Source of the DNA: Eubacterium sp.
GTDB taxonomy: Bacteria > Bacillota > Clostridia > Oscillospirales > Acutalibacteraceae
DNA: 64,000 nucleotides
Reading direction: 5' to 3'
Assembly: GCA_022511205.1 (NCBI GenBank)
Contig: JAFLRY010000001.1
Coordinates: 80,359 to 144,358 of the forward strand
The notes below the pieces were generated by a model. It did no database searches. It was not told where the DNA came from and saw only the letters and a program-made list of their open reading frames with translations. Positions within the stretch are counted from its first letter, which is position 1. Every line of letters starts with the position of its first letter. Positions 37,059 to 46,120 of the stretch are shown piece by piece. The position numbers were made by a program, and so were the translations under genes.

Positions 37059-39599
37059 TTATTTGTTGATAAGATCCTTATCCTTCTTCTTTTCAGCCTT
37101 TTTAGCGGCCTTTTCAAGCTTTCTTGCTTCAAGCTCGGCCTTTTCCTCGGCGATCTTGGCCTTGGCTTCCTCTTCCTTAAGGCGCTCAGCCTCTTCTGCT
37201 CTGAGCTTCGCTTCGTCATAAAGGGCGGCGATCTCATCAAAGCGGCTGAAGTTTTCCTTCTGGATGAGAAGCTTTCTTGCGGTTATATAGGCATCAGCGG
37301 CGCGGTTGAAGGTTGCGTAATCATCCATAGCAAGCTTTGAGGCCTTGCGGGCCTCCTTGCGCTTTTGCTCAAACGTTTTGATCTCAGCCTTCAGCCTTAC
37401 AATTTCTTCGATATCCTTGCTCTTTTTGGCTTCGTGAAGCTCTTTAGAAAGCGCGGCGATGTTCTCGTCACACTCGTCCTCAGCAGCAAAATAGCCTGTA
37501 AGAGCGTCCATATCAGGCTCTGCGAATTCCTTAACCGAGCCGTAATACTTCTCGAAGCTTCTGTGGGAGGAAAGCTTTTTCTTGGCAAGCTCGATCTCAA
37601 TGGAGCGCATATCCTTTTCCTGCTGATTGGTCTTGGGAAGCGCTTTCGCCGCTTTAAGTTCTTCCTTAACAGCCTGAACGTCCATATTTCTTATGCCGTC
37701 GAGACCCTGATTGTAGACGTTTTGATAAAGAGCTACCTGACGGATAACGTTATCAGATTCGAACTTATCAAACTCCTCGCAAACGAACTTCGAAATAGCG
37801 ATCTCTTCGTTGAATTCAAGGGCTTCCTTATAGGCTTTCTTAGCGGCTTTGCGCTCCGCCTTGTCTTTGATTTTCTTGATATCCTTCTTGGAAACTGCCT
37901 TAGGCTCGGCAACCGACATCTCTCTTGCATTATTAACAAGATCGATGGCTTCAACAAGCTCACGGTCACTTAAGGCGTTATTTGAATAGTCCTCAAACAT
38001 TGCGCGAACCTTAAGCACACGGACAACTGATTTCTGCTTTTTCTCAGTGAAATCATAGAAGAAATAAGGAATAACGTTGAGCGTTGCGCCGATGGCGGCA
38101 ACGATAATAAGCACGCGGAGAAGCGGAAGCAGTACGCCGTCAACGTCATAAAGCGCGTTTGAGGCGTTAAAAATATCCTGTCCGTTCGCCGCTTGCTCCT
38201 GAAGCATCTGCCCGATAGTCTGCTGAGCGCCGGGAAGCACTCTTGACATAAGCGATTGATCGTTAACTACGCGGGTCGCGGTTTCAACGTTCATACCGAG
38301 CTTTTCCTGCAATGCGGGCAAAACGCCGGCACTTATAAGAGTAATAACGTTGCCGATAGTCGCCACCGCGGCAAACATACCGTCGATCCTTTCGCCTGTT
38401 TTATACTGCTGATAATCGCGGATATCCGCCTGAATGGACGGGTTGAGAATATGGGCGAACGCGCCAACGACCGCATTGAAATACAGGCACATAAGAACGA
38501 GCCAAATCGTATACTGATTGATCGTGCCGGTAAACAGGATCATCATAAGAATGAATATGATATTTAATAAATTCGTAAATATCTGAACGTTCTTTTTGCC
38601 CCACTTGCGGATACAGAACGGAGCTAAAAGCATGCCCCAAAGGGAAGCGTTTCCGTATAACGTTACTATCAATCCGTATGTACTGCCGGAGCTTGCTCCG
38701 CCGTAGTTATAGAGCCAATAGAGAATATTGTTGTAAGCGGATTCAAGGAAGCCGATCCAGCTGGCAAGAGAAATGATCCAGAAATACTTATTCTTTGCAA
38801 CGGCTTTCAACGCGTCGATAAACTTAACCTGAATAACGTGGGTCTTCGCCTGAATGATCTTCTCCTGAGTATTGGCGAAAACGATAACGAGAAGCGCGAT
38901 ACCCGCAATACCGAGGATCGGGAACACAAGTCTGTAAACACGCACGTCAGTTGAATTCGTGTGGAACACGTTTTCAGCTATAATGGGCATAATGAGGTTT
39001 ACAACGGTAGGACCGAAGGAGTAAATAACGCTCTTGATAGAAGAAACGTCCGCCCTTTCCTGAGAGTTCGGAGAAAGAACGTGAATAAGATTCTCGTAAG
39101 CATCGTATAAGAAATAATAGAAAAACTGGAGTAAAACATTAAATAAAAGTAATACTGCGCACTTTGCTATGTAATCCGCGCTCTTGCCTAAGAATTCACC
39201 CGTGCCAAAGATAATGCTGAGCTTATCATACGGGAACCATACCATAACAACGAATATTATCGCCGTTGGGATACCCATTGAAAGCAAATACGGTCTGTAT
39301 TTACCAGCTTTATTTCGCGTGTTATCAATAATATTGGCGCGAAGTCCCGTAAGCGGGATACCGGAAAGGACGGCAATAACGTAAAGAATATACATATCTG
39401 TGGGAGTTATGCCGATCGTACCCGTAATGAATACGTTCGTTGCGGAAAGAAGGCAGGTGTAGCCCATCTGAACGATGAGATAAAAGCCGATACCGCCGAA
39501 GGAATAGGAGGCGATCTCCTTGAAGGACATATATCTGCCCTTTGGAGGCTTGCTCCAATAATACCTTACGTTGTTTAGCAGTTGTTTGATTTTTTCCAT
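37059..39599 (-). CDS. GPH-type (MelB-like) sugar symporter with a 340-residue charged tail
   Basis: 846 residues against the usual 450-500. Residues 1-500 form a 12-helix MFS/GPH transporter; DIRDYQQYKTGERIDGMF is the conserved family loop, and the first helices follow YSFGGIGFYL. From about 505 to the end the protein is soluble, rich in Lys/Glu/Ala helix, ending in a KAEKK-type coiled coil. A sugar or glycoside is the expected cargo; the tail's role is unknown. Starts 20 bp behind the radical SAM gene. Confidence 0.8.
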   Translation of the reverse strand: MEKIKQLLNNVRYYWSKPPKGRYMSFKEIASYSFGGIGFYLIVQMGYTCLLSATNVFITGTIGITPTDMYILYVIAVLSGIPLTGLRANIIDNTRNKAGKYRPYLLSMGIPTAIIFVVMVWFPYDKLSIIFGTGEFLGKSADYIAKCAVLLLFNVLLQFFYYFLYDAYENLIHVLSPNSQERADVSSIKSVIYSFGPTVVNLIMPIIAENVFHTNSTDVRVYRLVFPILGIAGIALLVIVFANTQEKIIQAKTHVIQVKFIDALKAVAKNKYFWIISLASWIGFLESAYNNILYWLYNYGGASSGSTYGLIVTLYGNASLWGMLLAPFCIRKWGKKNVQIFTNLLNIIFILMMILFTGTINQYTIWLVLMCLYFNAVVGAFAHILNPSIQADIRDYQQYKTGERIDGMFAAVATIGNVITLISAGVLPALQEKLGMNVETATRVVNDQSLMSRVLPGAQQTIGQMLQEQAANGQDIFNASNALYDVDGVLLPLLRVLIIVAAIGATLNVIPYFFYDFTEKKQKSVVRVLKVRAMFEDYSNNALSDRELVEAIDLVNNAREMSVAEPKAVSKKDIKKIKDKAERKAAKKAYKEALEFNEEIAISKFVCEEFDKFESDNVIRQVALYQNVYNQGLDGIRNMDVQAVKEELKAAKALPKTNQQEKDMRSIEIELAKKKLSSHRSFEKYYGSVKEFAEPDMDALTGYFAAEDECDENIAALSKELHEAKKSKDIEEIVRLKAEIKTFEQKRKEARKASKLAMDDYATFNRAADAYITARKLLIQKENFSRFDEIAALYDEAKLRAEEAERLKEEEAKAKIAEEKAELEARKLEKAAKKAEKKKDKDLINK

Positions 39600-39618
39600 A
39601 TTTTTACCCCTTTTTTCA

Positions 39619-40719
39619 TTATTTACTATTTAATAAGATGCTGTTGCCGATCAAATCTTTCATTTGATTTACTGATGAACTGAAAAATTTCTTATAAACT
39701 CCGCAAAACTCATTTTCACCTCTGCCGCGTTTACAACCGCATCCTCTGCAAAGGGCGAAATAATCGCAACGCTTGCATTTATCTTCTATTGCGAAGCTTT
39801 CCTCAATAAAGCATTTTGCCTTTTTTTCACCATGCATCTGCAAAAAGGACTTTTCGTTAATATTACCAAGCTCCCATTCGTCCGTACAATAGAAATCGCA
39901 GGGATACACCGTGCCGTCTCCCTCAACCACGAACTGAACGGAGCAAAAGCCGTTCATTCCGCATTGCTCGGCATTCCTGCCCTGAAGCAATAAAAGATAA
40001 TTATCAAAGGAGCGAACGGAAACTCTGTTGCCTCTCATGTTATCGTTGTAATAGAGCCTGAACGCCTTTTCAAGGAACTGCGCGTAATCTTCTTCGTTCA
40101 TATAGATATCGGCGTTATATTCGCCGTCAAAGGGCTTCAGACAGTTTATGTACTGGATATCGACAATTCCGTTTTGCTTTAAAAAACGGTAATTATCCCG
40201 AACGGTCTCGGCAAGCTTTTTCGTTACGACTGAAAGTACGTTGAATTCCACGCCGTGCTTTTGCAGAAGCTTGACGCCGTTCATTACGTCATCAAAGGAA
40301 GTTTTTCCGTTTGGATAAACTCTGTATGAATTCTGTTCCTCGTTACCGTCCAGCGAAACGCCGATCAGAAAATTATTTCTTTTGAAAAACGCGCACCACT
40401 CGTCATTTATAAGCGTTGCATTGGTCTGCAAGCAATAAATCACCTGAGAATTATACGAATTGTAATTATTCACCAATTCAACGAAGTTCTTGAAAAAATC
40501 AAGCCCCGAGAGCATCGGTTCTCCGCCCTGAAAGGTGAAGATCATCCTCGTTCCCTTAGTGAACTCAACTGCTGATTTTATAATATTCTCAGCGGTTTCA
40601 AGACTCATAAAGCCTTTGAAATAATCGCTTCTACCCTCGGAAAGCGAAGAATAAAAGCAGTATTCACATTTCAAATTGCACGCCGAGGACGATGGCTTTA
40701 TCATTACCGAAATTGGCAT
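39619..40719 (-). CDS. Anaerobic sulfatase-maturase-like radical SAM/SPASM enzyme
   Basis: 366 residues. Radical SAM motif CNLKCEYCFYSS (CX3CX2C) at about residue 14, FTFQGGEPML SAM-binding loop, and a C-terminal SPASM region with CKRCDYFALCRGCGCKRG and a further CGVY binding two more Fe-S clusters. The length and MIKPSSSACN start match anSME, which oxidises Cys or Ser in sulfatases to formylglycine. No sulfatase gene is in the window, so a different peptide target is possible. Confidence 0.85.
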   Translation of the reverse strand: MPISVMIKPSSSACNLKCEYCFYSSLSEGRSDYFKGFMSLETAENIIKSAVEFTKGTRMIFTFQGGEPMLSGLDFFKNFVELVNNYNSYNSQVIYCLQTNATLINDEWCAFFKRNNFLIGVSLDGNEEQNSYRVYPNGKTSFDDVMNGVKLLQKHGVEFNVLSVVTKKLAETVRDNYRFLKQNGIVDIQYINCLKPFDGEYNADIYMNEEDYAQFLEKAFRLYYNDNMRGNRVSVRSFDNYLLLLQGRNAEQCGMNGFCSVQFVVEGDGTVYPCDFYCTDEWELGNINEKSFLQMHGEKKAKCFIEESFAIEDKCKRCDYFALCRGCGCKRGRGENEFCGVYKKFFSSSVNQMKDLIGNSILLNSK

Positions 40720-40727
40720 TGCTCCAC

Positions 40728-41066
40728 CTAAAAGTTCATATTATTCCAGCCCCATTGTGATGAGCCGTTGTATTTCACGTAAATCTTATCGGCAGGAATT
40801 GCAAGCTCTTCGCCGAAGATCTTGCAAACTTCAACTGTCATTTTCTCGCACTGAGCATCGGTGGACTTGCCGAAAACTGAGATATCCACGAAAGCCATAG
40901 GCACGCTTTCACCCCTGAAATACATAGAGCATTTATCCTCAAAGCTTATCATCAGCCAGCCCTCGCTTTTCCCGAGAAGCTCAATAGCCTTTCCGAGTCT
41001 ACTCTTAAGCGCCAGTTCTTTCTCCTTGCTGATCTCAACGTTTGTATTGGTGTTGATAAACGGCAT
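40728..41066 (-). CDS. MIF-like tautomerase-superfamily protein
   Basis: 112 residues beginning Met-Pro-Phe-Ile, so the catalytic Pro becomes N-terminal after Met removal, as in the MIF/phenylpyruvate tautomerase family. The C-terminal YVKYNGSSQWGWNNMNF matches the MIF tail region. Substrate unknown. Eight bp upstream of the radical SAM gene, forming a unit with it and the GPH transporter. A promoter TTGACT-N17-TAGAAT (41097-41125) precedes it. Confidence 0.75.
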   Translation of the reverse strand: MPFINTNTNVEISKEKELALKSRLGKAIELLGKSEGWLMISFEDKCSMYFRGESVPMAFVDISVFGKSTDAQCEKMTVEVCKIFGEELAIPADKIYVKYNGSSQWGWNNMNF

Positions 41067-41132
41067 TTTAAAACCCCCAATTCGTTTATTAAGTATATTC
41101 TATTATAAAAAAAGGATTAAGTCAACAAAAAC

Positions 41133-41159
41133 AAAGGCAGACAAATATTGTCTGCCTTT
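41133..41159 (-). terminator. Terminator of the 2-oxoacid oxidoreductase operon
   Basis: Perfect 12-bp stem AAAGGCAGACAA / TTGTCTGCCTTT with 3-nt loop, followed by GTTTTTG on the minus strand. Confidence 0.85.
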
Positions 41160-41194
41160 ACCTCTTCACTTTTCACTATTACTTATTACTTCAA

Positions 41195-42136
41195 TTATGC
41201 GCCCATAACACGGTCGCAGCGCTTGGTGAGTTCATCCCAGCGGCGGTCTACTTCCTTCTGGAAGGCTTCGATCATCCACTCGTTTTCGGGCTTGAACATA
41301 TGCTTGAATCTGCCCTGCTTGATGAGCCATTCCTCGATGGGAACGTATCTCTTTGGCTCGTAGTTGAGCACCCAAACGCCGTCTATAACCTCAAAAAGAG
41401 GCCAGTAGCGCGTTTCAACGGCAAGCTTGCATATCTCCATAATATCCCAGGTGTTGTATCTCCAGCCGCGGGGGCAAGGAGCCATAATGTTGAGGAACGC
41501 CGCGCCCTTGGTGTAAATCGCCTTTTCGGACTTCACGTGAAGATCGCGGAAATTCTGAACGAAGGTGGTCTGCGCAACGTAAGGAACCTTATGCTCCGCA
41601 ATGATAGCGGATAAATCCTTTCTGTACTGGGTTTTACCGCCCGATACAGAGCCGACGGGGGTTGTGGTGGTATCGGCAAACATTGGAGTTGCCGAGGAAC
41701 GCTGGATTCCCGTGTTCATATACGCGCCGTTATCATAGCAAACGTAAACCATATCGTGTCCGCGCTCCATAGCGCCTGAAAGAGACTGGAAGCCGATATC
41801 GTAAGTACCGCCGTCTCCGCCGAAGGTGATGAACTTAAAGGTATCGTTCACCTTGCCCTTGCGCTTCAAAGCGTTGTAAGCACCCTCAACACCGCTGAGG
41901 GTAGCGCCGGCGTTTTCAAAGGCGTTGTGGATATAGCTATCCTTATAAGCGGTGTAAGGATACATAAATGAGGAAACCTCAAGGCAACCCGTGGCGTTGC
42001 CAATAACCGCCTTATCACCCGGCTTGATTGCCTTAAGAACGTTTCTTACGGCGATCGTTCCGCCGCAGCCCGCGCACATTCTGTGTCCGCCCGCAAGGCG
42101 CTCTTCCCTGCCGATAAACTCTTTAAAATTATACAT
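41195..42136 (-). CDS. porB: 2-oxoacid:ferredoxin oxidoreductase beta subunit (thiamine diphosphate-binding)
   Basis: 313 residues. MCAGCGGTIAVRN near the N terminus holds cluster cysteines, and ITFGGDGGTYDIGFQSL...YDNGAYMNTGIQRS is the Mg-thiamine diphosphate site. Partner of porA, porD and porC in the four-subunit enzyme that oxidises pyruvate or a branched-chain 2-oxoacid to acyl-CoA, CO2 and reduced ferredoxin. The Ile-type T-box upstream leans toward the branched-chain (Vor) activity or its reverse; the symbol follows the family. Confidence 0.88.
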   Translation of the reverse strand: MYNFKEFIGREERLAGGHRMCAGCGGTIAVRNVLKAIKPGDKAVIGNATGCLEVSSFMYPYTAYKDSYIHNAFENAGATLSGVEGAYNALKRKGKVNDTFKFITFGGDGGTYDIGFQSLSGAMERGHDMVYVCYDNGAYMNTGIQRSSATPMFADTTTTPVGSVSGGKTQYRKDLSAIIAEHKVPYVAQTTFVQNFRDLHVKSEKAIYTKGAAFLNIMAPCPRGWRYNTWDIMEICKLAVETRYWPLFEVIDGVWVLNYEPKRYVPIEEWLIKQGRFKHMFKPENEWMIEAFQKEVDRRWDELTKRCDRVMGA

Positions 42137-42150
42137 TGAAAAGCACCTCC

Positions 42151-43329
42151 TTATTCTCTTACGCCCATATAGCGGTAGGCTTCTCCAACCTCGCCGCTTT
42201 CAGCGATTTTCTCAAGCTCATTATAAATTCCGATCATATCTTTCACTCTTACGTCACGACCGCCGAGACCATAAACGTAGTTCACCGCAAGGCAATCGGA
42301 CTTCGCTCTGTAAAGCGCCGTGGTGACCTCCGCGCCGATCGGTCCGCAGTTGTCGTTATAGCTTTCTGTTCTGTCCATAAGCGCAACGGATTTTACGCCT
42401 TTAAGCGCTTCCGCGATCTCGCTTGCGGGGAACGGACGGAACAGACGGATCTTGATTAAACCAACCTTTTTGCCCTGCTCTCTCAACTCGTCAACGGCAT
42501 CCTTAGTGGTGCCTGCCGCCGAGCCGATAATAACTACCGCAAGCTCCGCGTCGTCCATTTTATATTCTTCAAACAAGCCGTATTCTCTGCCGCTGATCTG
42601 CTTGTATTCATTCGCAACGTCAACGGTTACCTGCTTGGCGTTTTTAAGCGCCTCAGCCTGCGCCCTCTTAGCTTCAAAATAATAGTTTGAAACGCTGTAA
42701 GGACCTACCGCCATAGGACATTCGGAATTAAGAAGATAATTCTCAGGCTCGTATTCGCCTACGAAATCCCTGACCTCTTTATCCTCAAGAAGCTCGATAT
42801 TCTCAACGGCGTGGGAAGTGATAAAACCGTCCTGGCAGATCATAACGGGAAGCATAACGTCCTTATGCTCGGCGATTCTGTATGCCATAACGAGGTTATC
42901 GTATACCTCCTGATTGTTTTCAGCGTAAATCTGGATCCAGCCCGCGTCTCTTGCGCCCATGGAATCGCTGTGGTCGCAGTTTATATTTATTGGGCCTGAA
43001 AGCGCTCTGTTTACGAGGGTGAGTACGCAAGGAAGTCTGTTGGAAGCCGCAAGATAAAGCTCCTCCCACATAAGCGCCATACCTGCCGACGAGGTTGCCG
43101 TTACGGAGCGGGCGCCCGCGGACTGAGCGCCGATTACCGCAGACATTGCGGAGTGCTCTGACTCAACGGGAATGAATTCGGAATCAACCTGCCCGTTGGC
43201 TACGAGCTTTGAAAAATACTGGGGAATTTCGGTGGACGGAGTGATCGGGAACGCCGCCATAACGTCCGGATTGATCTGGCGAAGCGCTTCCGCTACTGCT
43301 TCGTTACCGCTTAATCGGTCTTTTCTCAT
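42151..43329 (-). CDS. porA: 2-oxoacid:ferredoxin oxidoreductase alpha subunit
   Basis: 392 residues: GNEAVAEALRQINPDVMAAFPITPSTEI at the N terminus is the pyrimidine-binding domain entry, and EHSAMSAVIGAQSAGARSVTATSSAG is the conserved catalytic core. Domain II carries AVVIIGSAAGTTKDAVDEL. Two bases from porD and 14 from porB. Confidence 0.9.
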   Translation of the reverse strand: MRKDRLSGNEAVAEALRQINPDVMAAFPITPSTEIPQYFSKLVANGQVDSEFIPVESEHSAMSAVIGAQSAGARSVTATSSAGMALMWEELYLAASNRLPCVLTLVNRALSGPININCDHSDSMGARDAGWIQIYAENNQEVYDNLVMAYRIAEHKDVMLPVMICQDGFITSHAVENIELLEDKEVRDFVGEYEPENYLLNSECPMAVGPYSVSNYYFEAKRAQAEALKNAKQVTVDVANEYKQISGREYGLFEEYKMDDAELAVVIIGSAAGTTKDAVDELREQGKKVGLIKIRLFRPFPASEIAEALKGVKSVALMDRTESYNDNCGPIGAEVTTALYRAKSDCLAVNYVYGLGGRDVRVKDMIGIYNELEKIAESGEVGEAYRYMGVRE

Positions 43330-43331
43330 TG

Positions 43332-43634
43332 TTACTTAACCCCCTTCATCGTGATAGCGCCGGTGTGGCACGCCTTAACGCAGATGCCGCAGCCCTTGCA
43401 ATGATCGTAGTCAAATTCTCCGCGCTTGCCGTCTACAACGGGAATAACGCTGTCCGGGCAAACGGGAACGCACAAAAGGCAGTGGATGCAAAGCTCCTCT
43501 TTAAGCTCGGGCTTAACGGAGGTCCACTCGCCTGTGTTGAATTCAAGGGAGGTCATTTCGCCGTAGATCTGCATACCCTCCGTCAGATCCTGCCATTTGC
43601 AGTTCTGATCCAGCTTTTTGATATCTGATTTCAT
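43332..43634 (-). CDS. porD: 2-oxoacid:ferredoxin oxidoreductase delta subunit (2x[4Fe-4S])
   Basis: 100 residues with two ferredoxin-type clusters: CIHCLLCVPVCPDSVIP and CKGCGICVKACHTGAI. Passes electrons from the thiamine diphosphate site to external ferredoxin. Confidence 0.9.
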   Translation of the reverse strand: MKSDIKKLDQNCKWQDLTEGMQIYGEMTSLEFNTGEWTSVKPELKEELCIHCLLCVPVCPDSVIPVVDGKRGEFDYDHCKGCGICVKACHTGAITMKGVK

Positions 43635-43648
43635 ATGTATTCTCCTCC

Positions 43649-44227
43649 CTATTTCACTTCGTTATGCGCCATTTTAAGGGCGTTCATATTGCCCTCGATA
43701 ACCTCGGGCTTAGAAGAAAACTTGTGTTTGAAGGAAGCTTCCATTTCGGTGAGGAAGCTATCCCACTCCATTACCTCGGAAATCTTAACGATACCCGCAA
43801 GCATGGGGGTGTTCGGGAAATACTTGCCGAGGCAGGCAACGGATACCTTGCGAGCATCGATCGTATAAACCTTGCCCGTATATCCGTTTAAATGCTTCTC
43901 AATTTCCTCTTTCGGCTTGGCCGTGTTGATAAGTATAGCGCCGTCGGGGTTAAGTCCCTCGGTAACGTTGATGGCGTCCAGCAGGCTTTCATCAACGACT
44001 ACTACGAAATCCGGCTCGTAAATATTAGAATGAACGCGTATCTCGTTGGGGCTTATTCGGTTATATGCCGTAATGGGCGCGCCCATACGCTCGGGACCGT
44101 ATTCGGGGAAGCCCTGAACGTATCTGCCCGTTTTAAAGGCAACGTCTGCAAGAAGCAGCGCGGCGGTCTTAGCGCCCTGACCTCCTCTGCCGTGCCAGCG
44201 GATCTCAACACAATTCTTCATAGTCAA
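43649..44227 (-). CDS. porC: 2-oxoacid:ferredoxin oxidoreductase gamma subunit
   Basis: 192 residues of the POR gamma fold: EIRWHGRGGQGAKTAALLLADVAF at the N terminus and FPEYGPERMGAPITAYNRI. First gene of the porC-D-A-B operon, directly behind the T-box; SD AAGGAG lies 8-9 nt before the ATG. Confidence 0.9.
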   Translation of the reverse strand: MTMKNCVEIRWHGRGGQGAKTAALLLADVAFKTGRYVQGFPEYGPERMGAPITAYNRISPNEIRVHSNIYEPDFVVVVDESLLDAINVTEGLNPDGAILINTAKPKEEIEKHLNGYTGKVYTIDARKVSVACLGKYFPNTPMLAGIVKISEVMEWDSFLTEMEASFKHKFSSKPEVIEGNMNALKMAHNEVK

Positions 44228-44261
44228 AACTCCTTATGTAATAAGACTTTCTAAACAAAAA

Positions 44262-44555
44262 ACGCCTCTCTGCCAAAAGGCAAAGAGGCGATATAAAATA
44301 CCGTGGTACCACTCTTATTCGTCCTAAAAGACGCACTTACGCGAACTGACATTCGCTGCCGCTTTAACGGAGGCCGCCGTCCGCGCTTACTGAAATTTCG
44401 GCGCAGCCACTCGGGGATGATATTACAGCTTCTTTTTTACTGCCTTCCAGCAAACGGCAGCTCTCTGTGAAAAAAGTTGAGACCGATTTTTGTTCCCGTC
44501 ACCGTGTTTGATTTATTATTGGATAGATTATAATACAGGAAATTACGTTTGTCAA
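44262..44555 (-). promoter_or_regulatory. T-box leader with promoter, probably tRNA-Ile specific
   Basis: Promoter TTGACA (44550-44555), 17-nt spacer, TATAAT (44527-44532). The leader then shows T-box landmarks: the AGAGAGCTGCC apical region of stem I, the T-box AGAGTGGTACCACGG (44301-44315), and a terminator CGCCTCTTTGCC / GGCAGAGAGGCG followed by TTTTTTG (44262-44290). Reading stem I by hand, the bases before its lower TCCCCG strand are ATC then A, so the specifier would be ATC (Ile). Charged tRNA-Ile would end transcription before porC; starvation would allow it. The T-box call is firm, the specifier moderate. Confidence 0.85.
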
Positions 44556-44581
44556 CAAAATTTTTTCATTACCGATATTTG

Positions 44582-45976
44582 TTATTTGCCGATCGCTTCG
44601 CGCTTTTTATAAAATACGTACACGGCAAAAATAGCTTCTCCGAATACTACAGCATAGACAACGTATTTTATATACTGCAACACGCGTTCACCCTCGGGCA
44701 GATCATCATATGTTACAACTTTAATTGGAAGCCAACCGTTGTCCTCCGTTCCGCACTCAATATAGATAACCGAGTGATTATTATACTCGCAGTCAAGAAG
44801 AATCTTTCTGTTTGCGTCTTTGATTACGATACGCTCACCACTGTCTACAAAACCGTAGTCATCAGAACCAATGAAAAAGTCTTGATATGGATCGTAATAC
44901 TCATCATTCTCATCAAACTCGTCATCAGTCCCGTCCAATTCCTCTGCAATGCTATCAGTATAAATATATTCCTCATTATATGAATAGCCATAGTCATCGG
45001 GATCAGATGGATAAAAACCATCCGGTTTCGGATCGGGATACGGTACGTCCTTCTCCATAAATTCCGCAAAGCTTTCGTAATCGTTAAACACAGTTCCTTC
45101 CGCGAATTTCGGCGCAAAGCCGTTCTCCGTAACTGCGGAATATATAAAATAACCAAACCCGGATGTAACTATCATACTCAACATACACAGCACTAAAAGA
45201 ATGTAATTGTGCCGGTGTACTTTTTCCTCTTTAGTAGGTGTCCAAACTCCTTTTTTCGTCAATCGGGCATTAACGGCAATGGCAATAGTATAGCTGATAA
45301 GCGCCGCCAATAACGCCATAAATAAGCCGAATCTTAACCACGTATTCAGATCTATACCTACATAAACTTCACCTTCCGTAAAATTAAGCGGAAGTGTGAA
45401 CACGCTGAGTGTTACGGCAAAACCGATAACAAATTCAGCAAGAGTAATAATTTTCTTTTTAAACACGCCCGTTTCATCGTCTGAAAACTCATCATCCGTT
45501 ACAGACAAGAGCGCTTTATTCAGGAATATTGCCTGGCAAATGACCGCCGCAATAAAGAATATAACACCGATCATAAAGCCGAGGTTTGCTCTAAAGAAAG
45601 CGAAATTGCATATCGCCGCGGCGATAAGTCCCGCCAGAGCTATGCCGACCGCGATGAGACTTCTGTTTCTGTATTGCGAAAGACCAACTGCTAAAATCCT
45701 GCGGCGCTGTTTTTCGCCTTTGGCGGACAGCACATCATCGCTTACCGTAGAATTTTCATTATTGATTTTGCGCTCGCCGCATAGCAATTCATCGCAGGTA
45801 ACGCCGAAAATATCGGCAATAACGGGTATCAATGATATATCGGGCGCGCATTCGTCCCTCTCCCAGCGGCTGACCGCCTTATCGGATACGTTTAATTTAT
45901 CGGCAAGCTGTTTTTGCGTTAAGCCGTTTGCCTTACGCAGAGCGGCAATAAACTGACCTATGGATTTTCTTTCCAT
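44582..45976 (-). CDS. XRE-type transcriptional regulator with a membrane-anchored C-terminal sensor
   Basis: 465 residues from the ATG at 45976 (GGAGGG upstream). Residues 1-60 are a helix-turn-helix (LTQKQLADKLNVSDKAVSRWE). About 105-275 hold five or so membrane helices. The outer C-terminal part is very acidic (Asp/Glu/Tyr runs) and ends with LLDCEYNNHSVIYIECG...LPIKVVTYDD before a last helix. That end is repeated in the neighbouring 46121-47125 protein. A membrane-bound one-component regulator is inferred. Confidence 0.7.
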   Translation of the reverse strand: MERKSIGQFIAALRKANGLTQKQLADKLNVSDKAVSRWERDECAPDISLIPVIADIFGVTCDELLCGERKINNENSTVSDDVLSAKGEKQRRRILAVGLSQYRNRSLIAVGIALAGLIAAAICNFAFFRANLGFMIGVIFFIAAVICQAIFLNKALLSVTDDEFSDDETGVFKKKIITLAEFVIGFAVTLSVFTLPLNFTEGEVYVGIDLNTWLRFGLFMALLAALISYTIAIAVNARLTKKGVWTPTKEEKVHRHNYILLVLCMLSMIVTSGFGYFIYSAVTENGFAPKFAEGTVFNDYESFAEFMEKDVPYPDPKPDGFYPSDPDDYGYSYNEEYIYTDSIAEELDGTDDEFDENDEYYDPYQDFFIGSDDYGFVDSGERIVIKDANRKILLDCEYNNHSVIYIECGTEDNGWLPIKVVTYDDLPEGERVLQYIKYVVYAVVFGEAIFAVYVFYKKREAIGK

Positions 45977-46120
45977 TACGTTCCCTCCTGAATGAAGATT
46001 GATTTGCAAAGGGGTGATTTCGGCGTCACTCACTTCCCCTTTGCATCCTCATTCTACTAAACCGACAGAGAGAAAACCACGGCGCAGACCGAAAATAGCT
46101 CTCTCATACTGAGAATTTTA

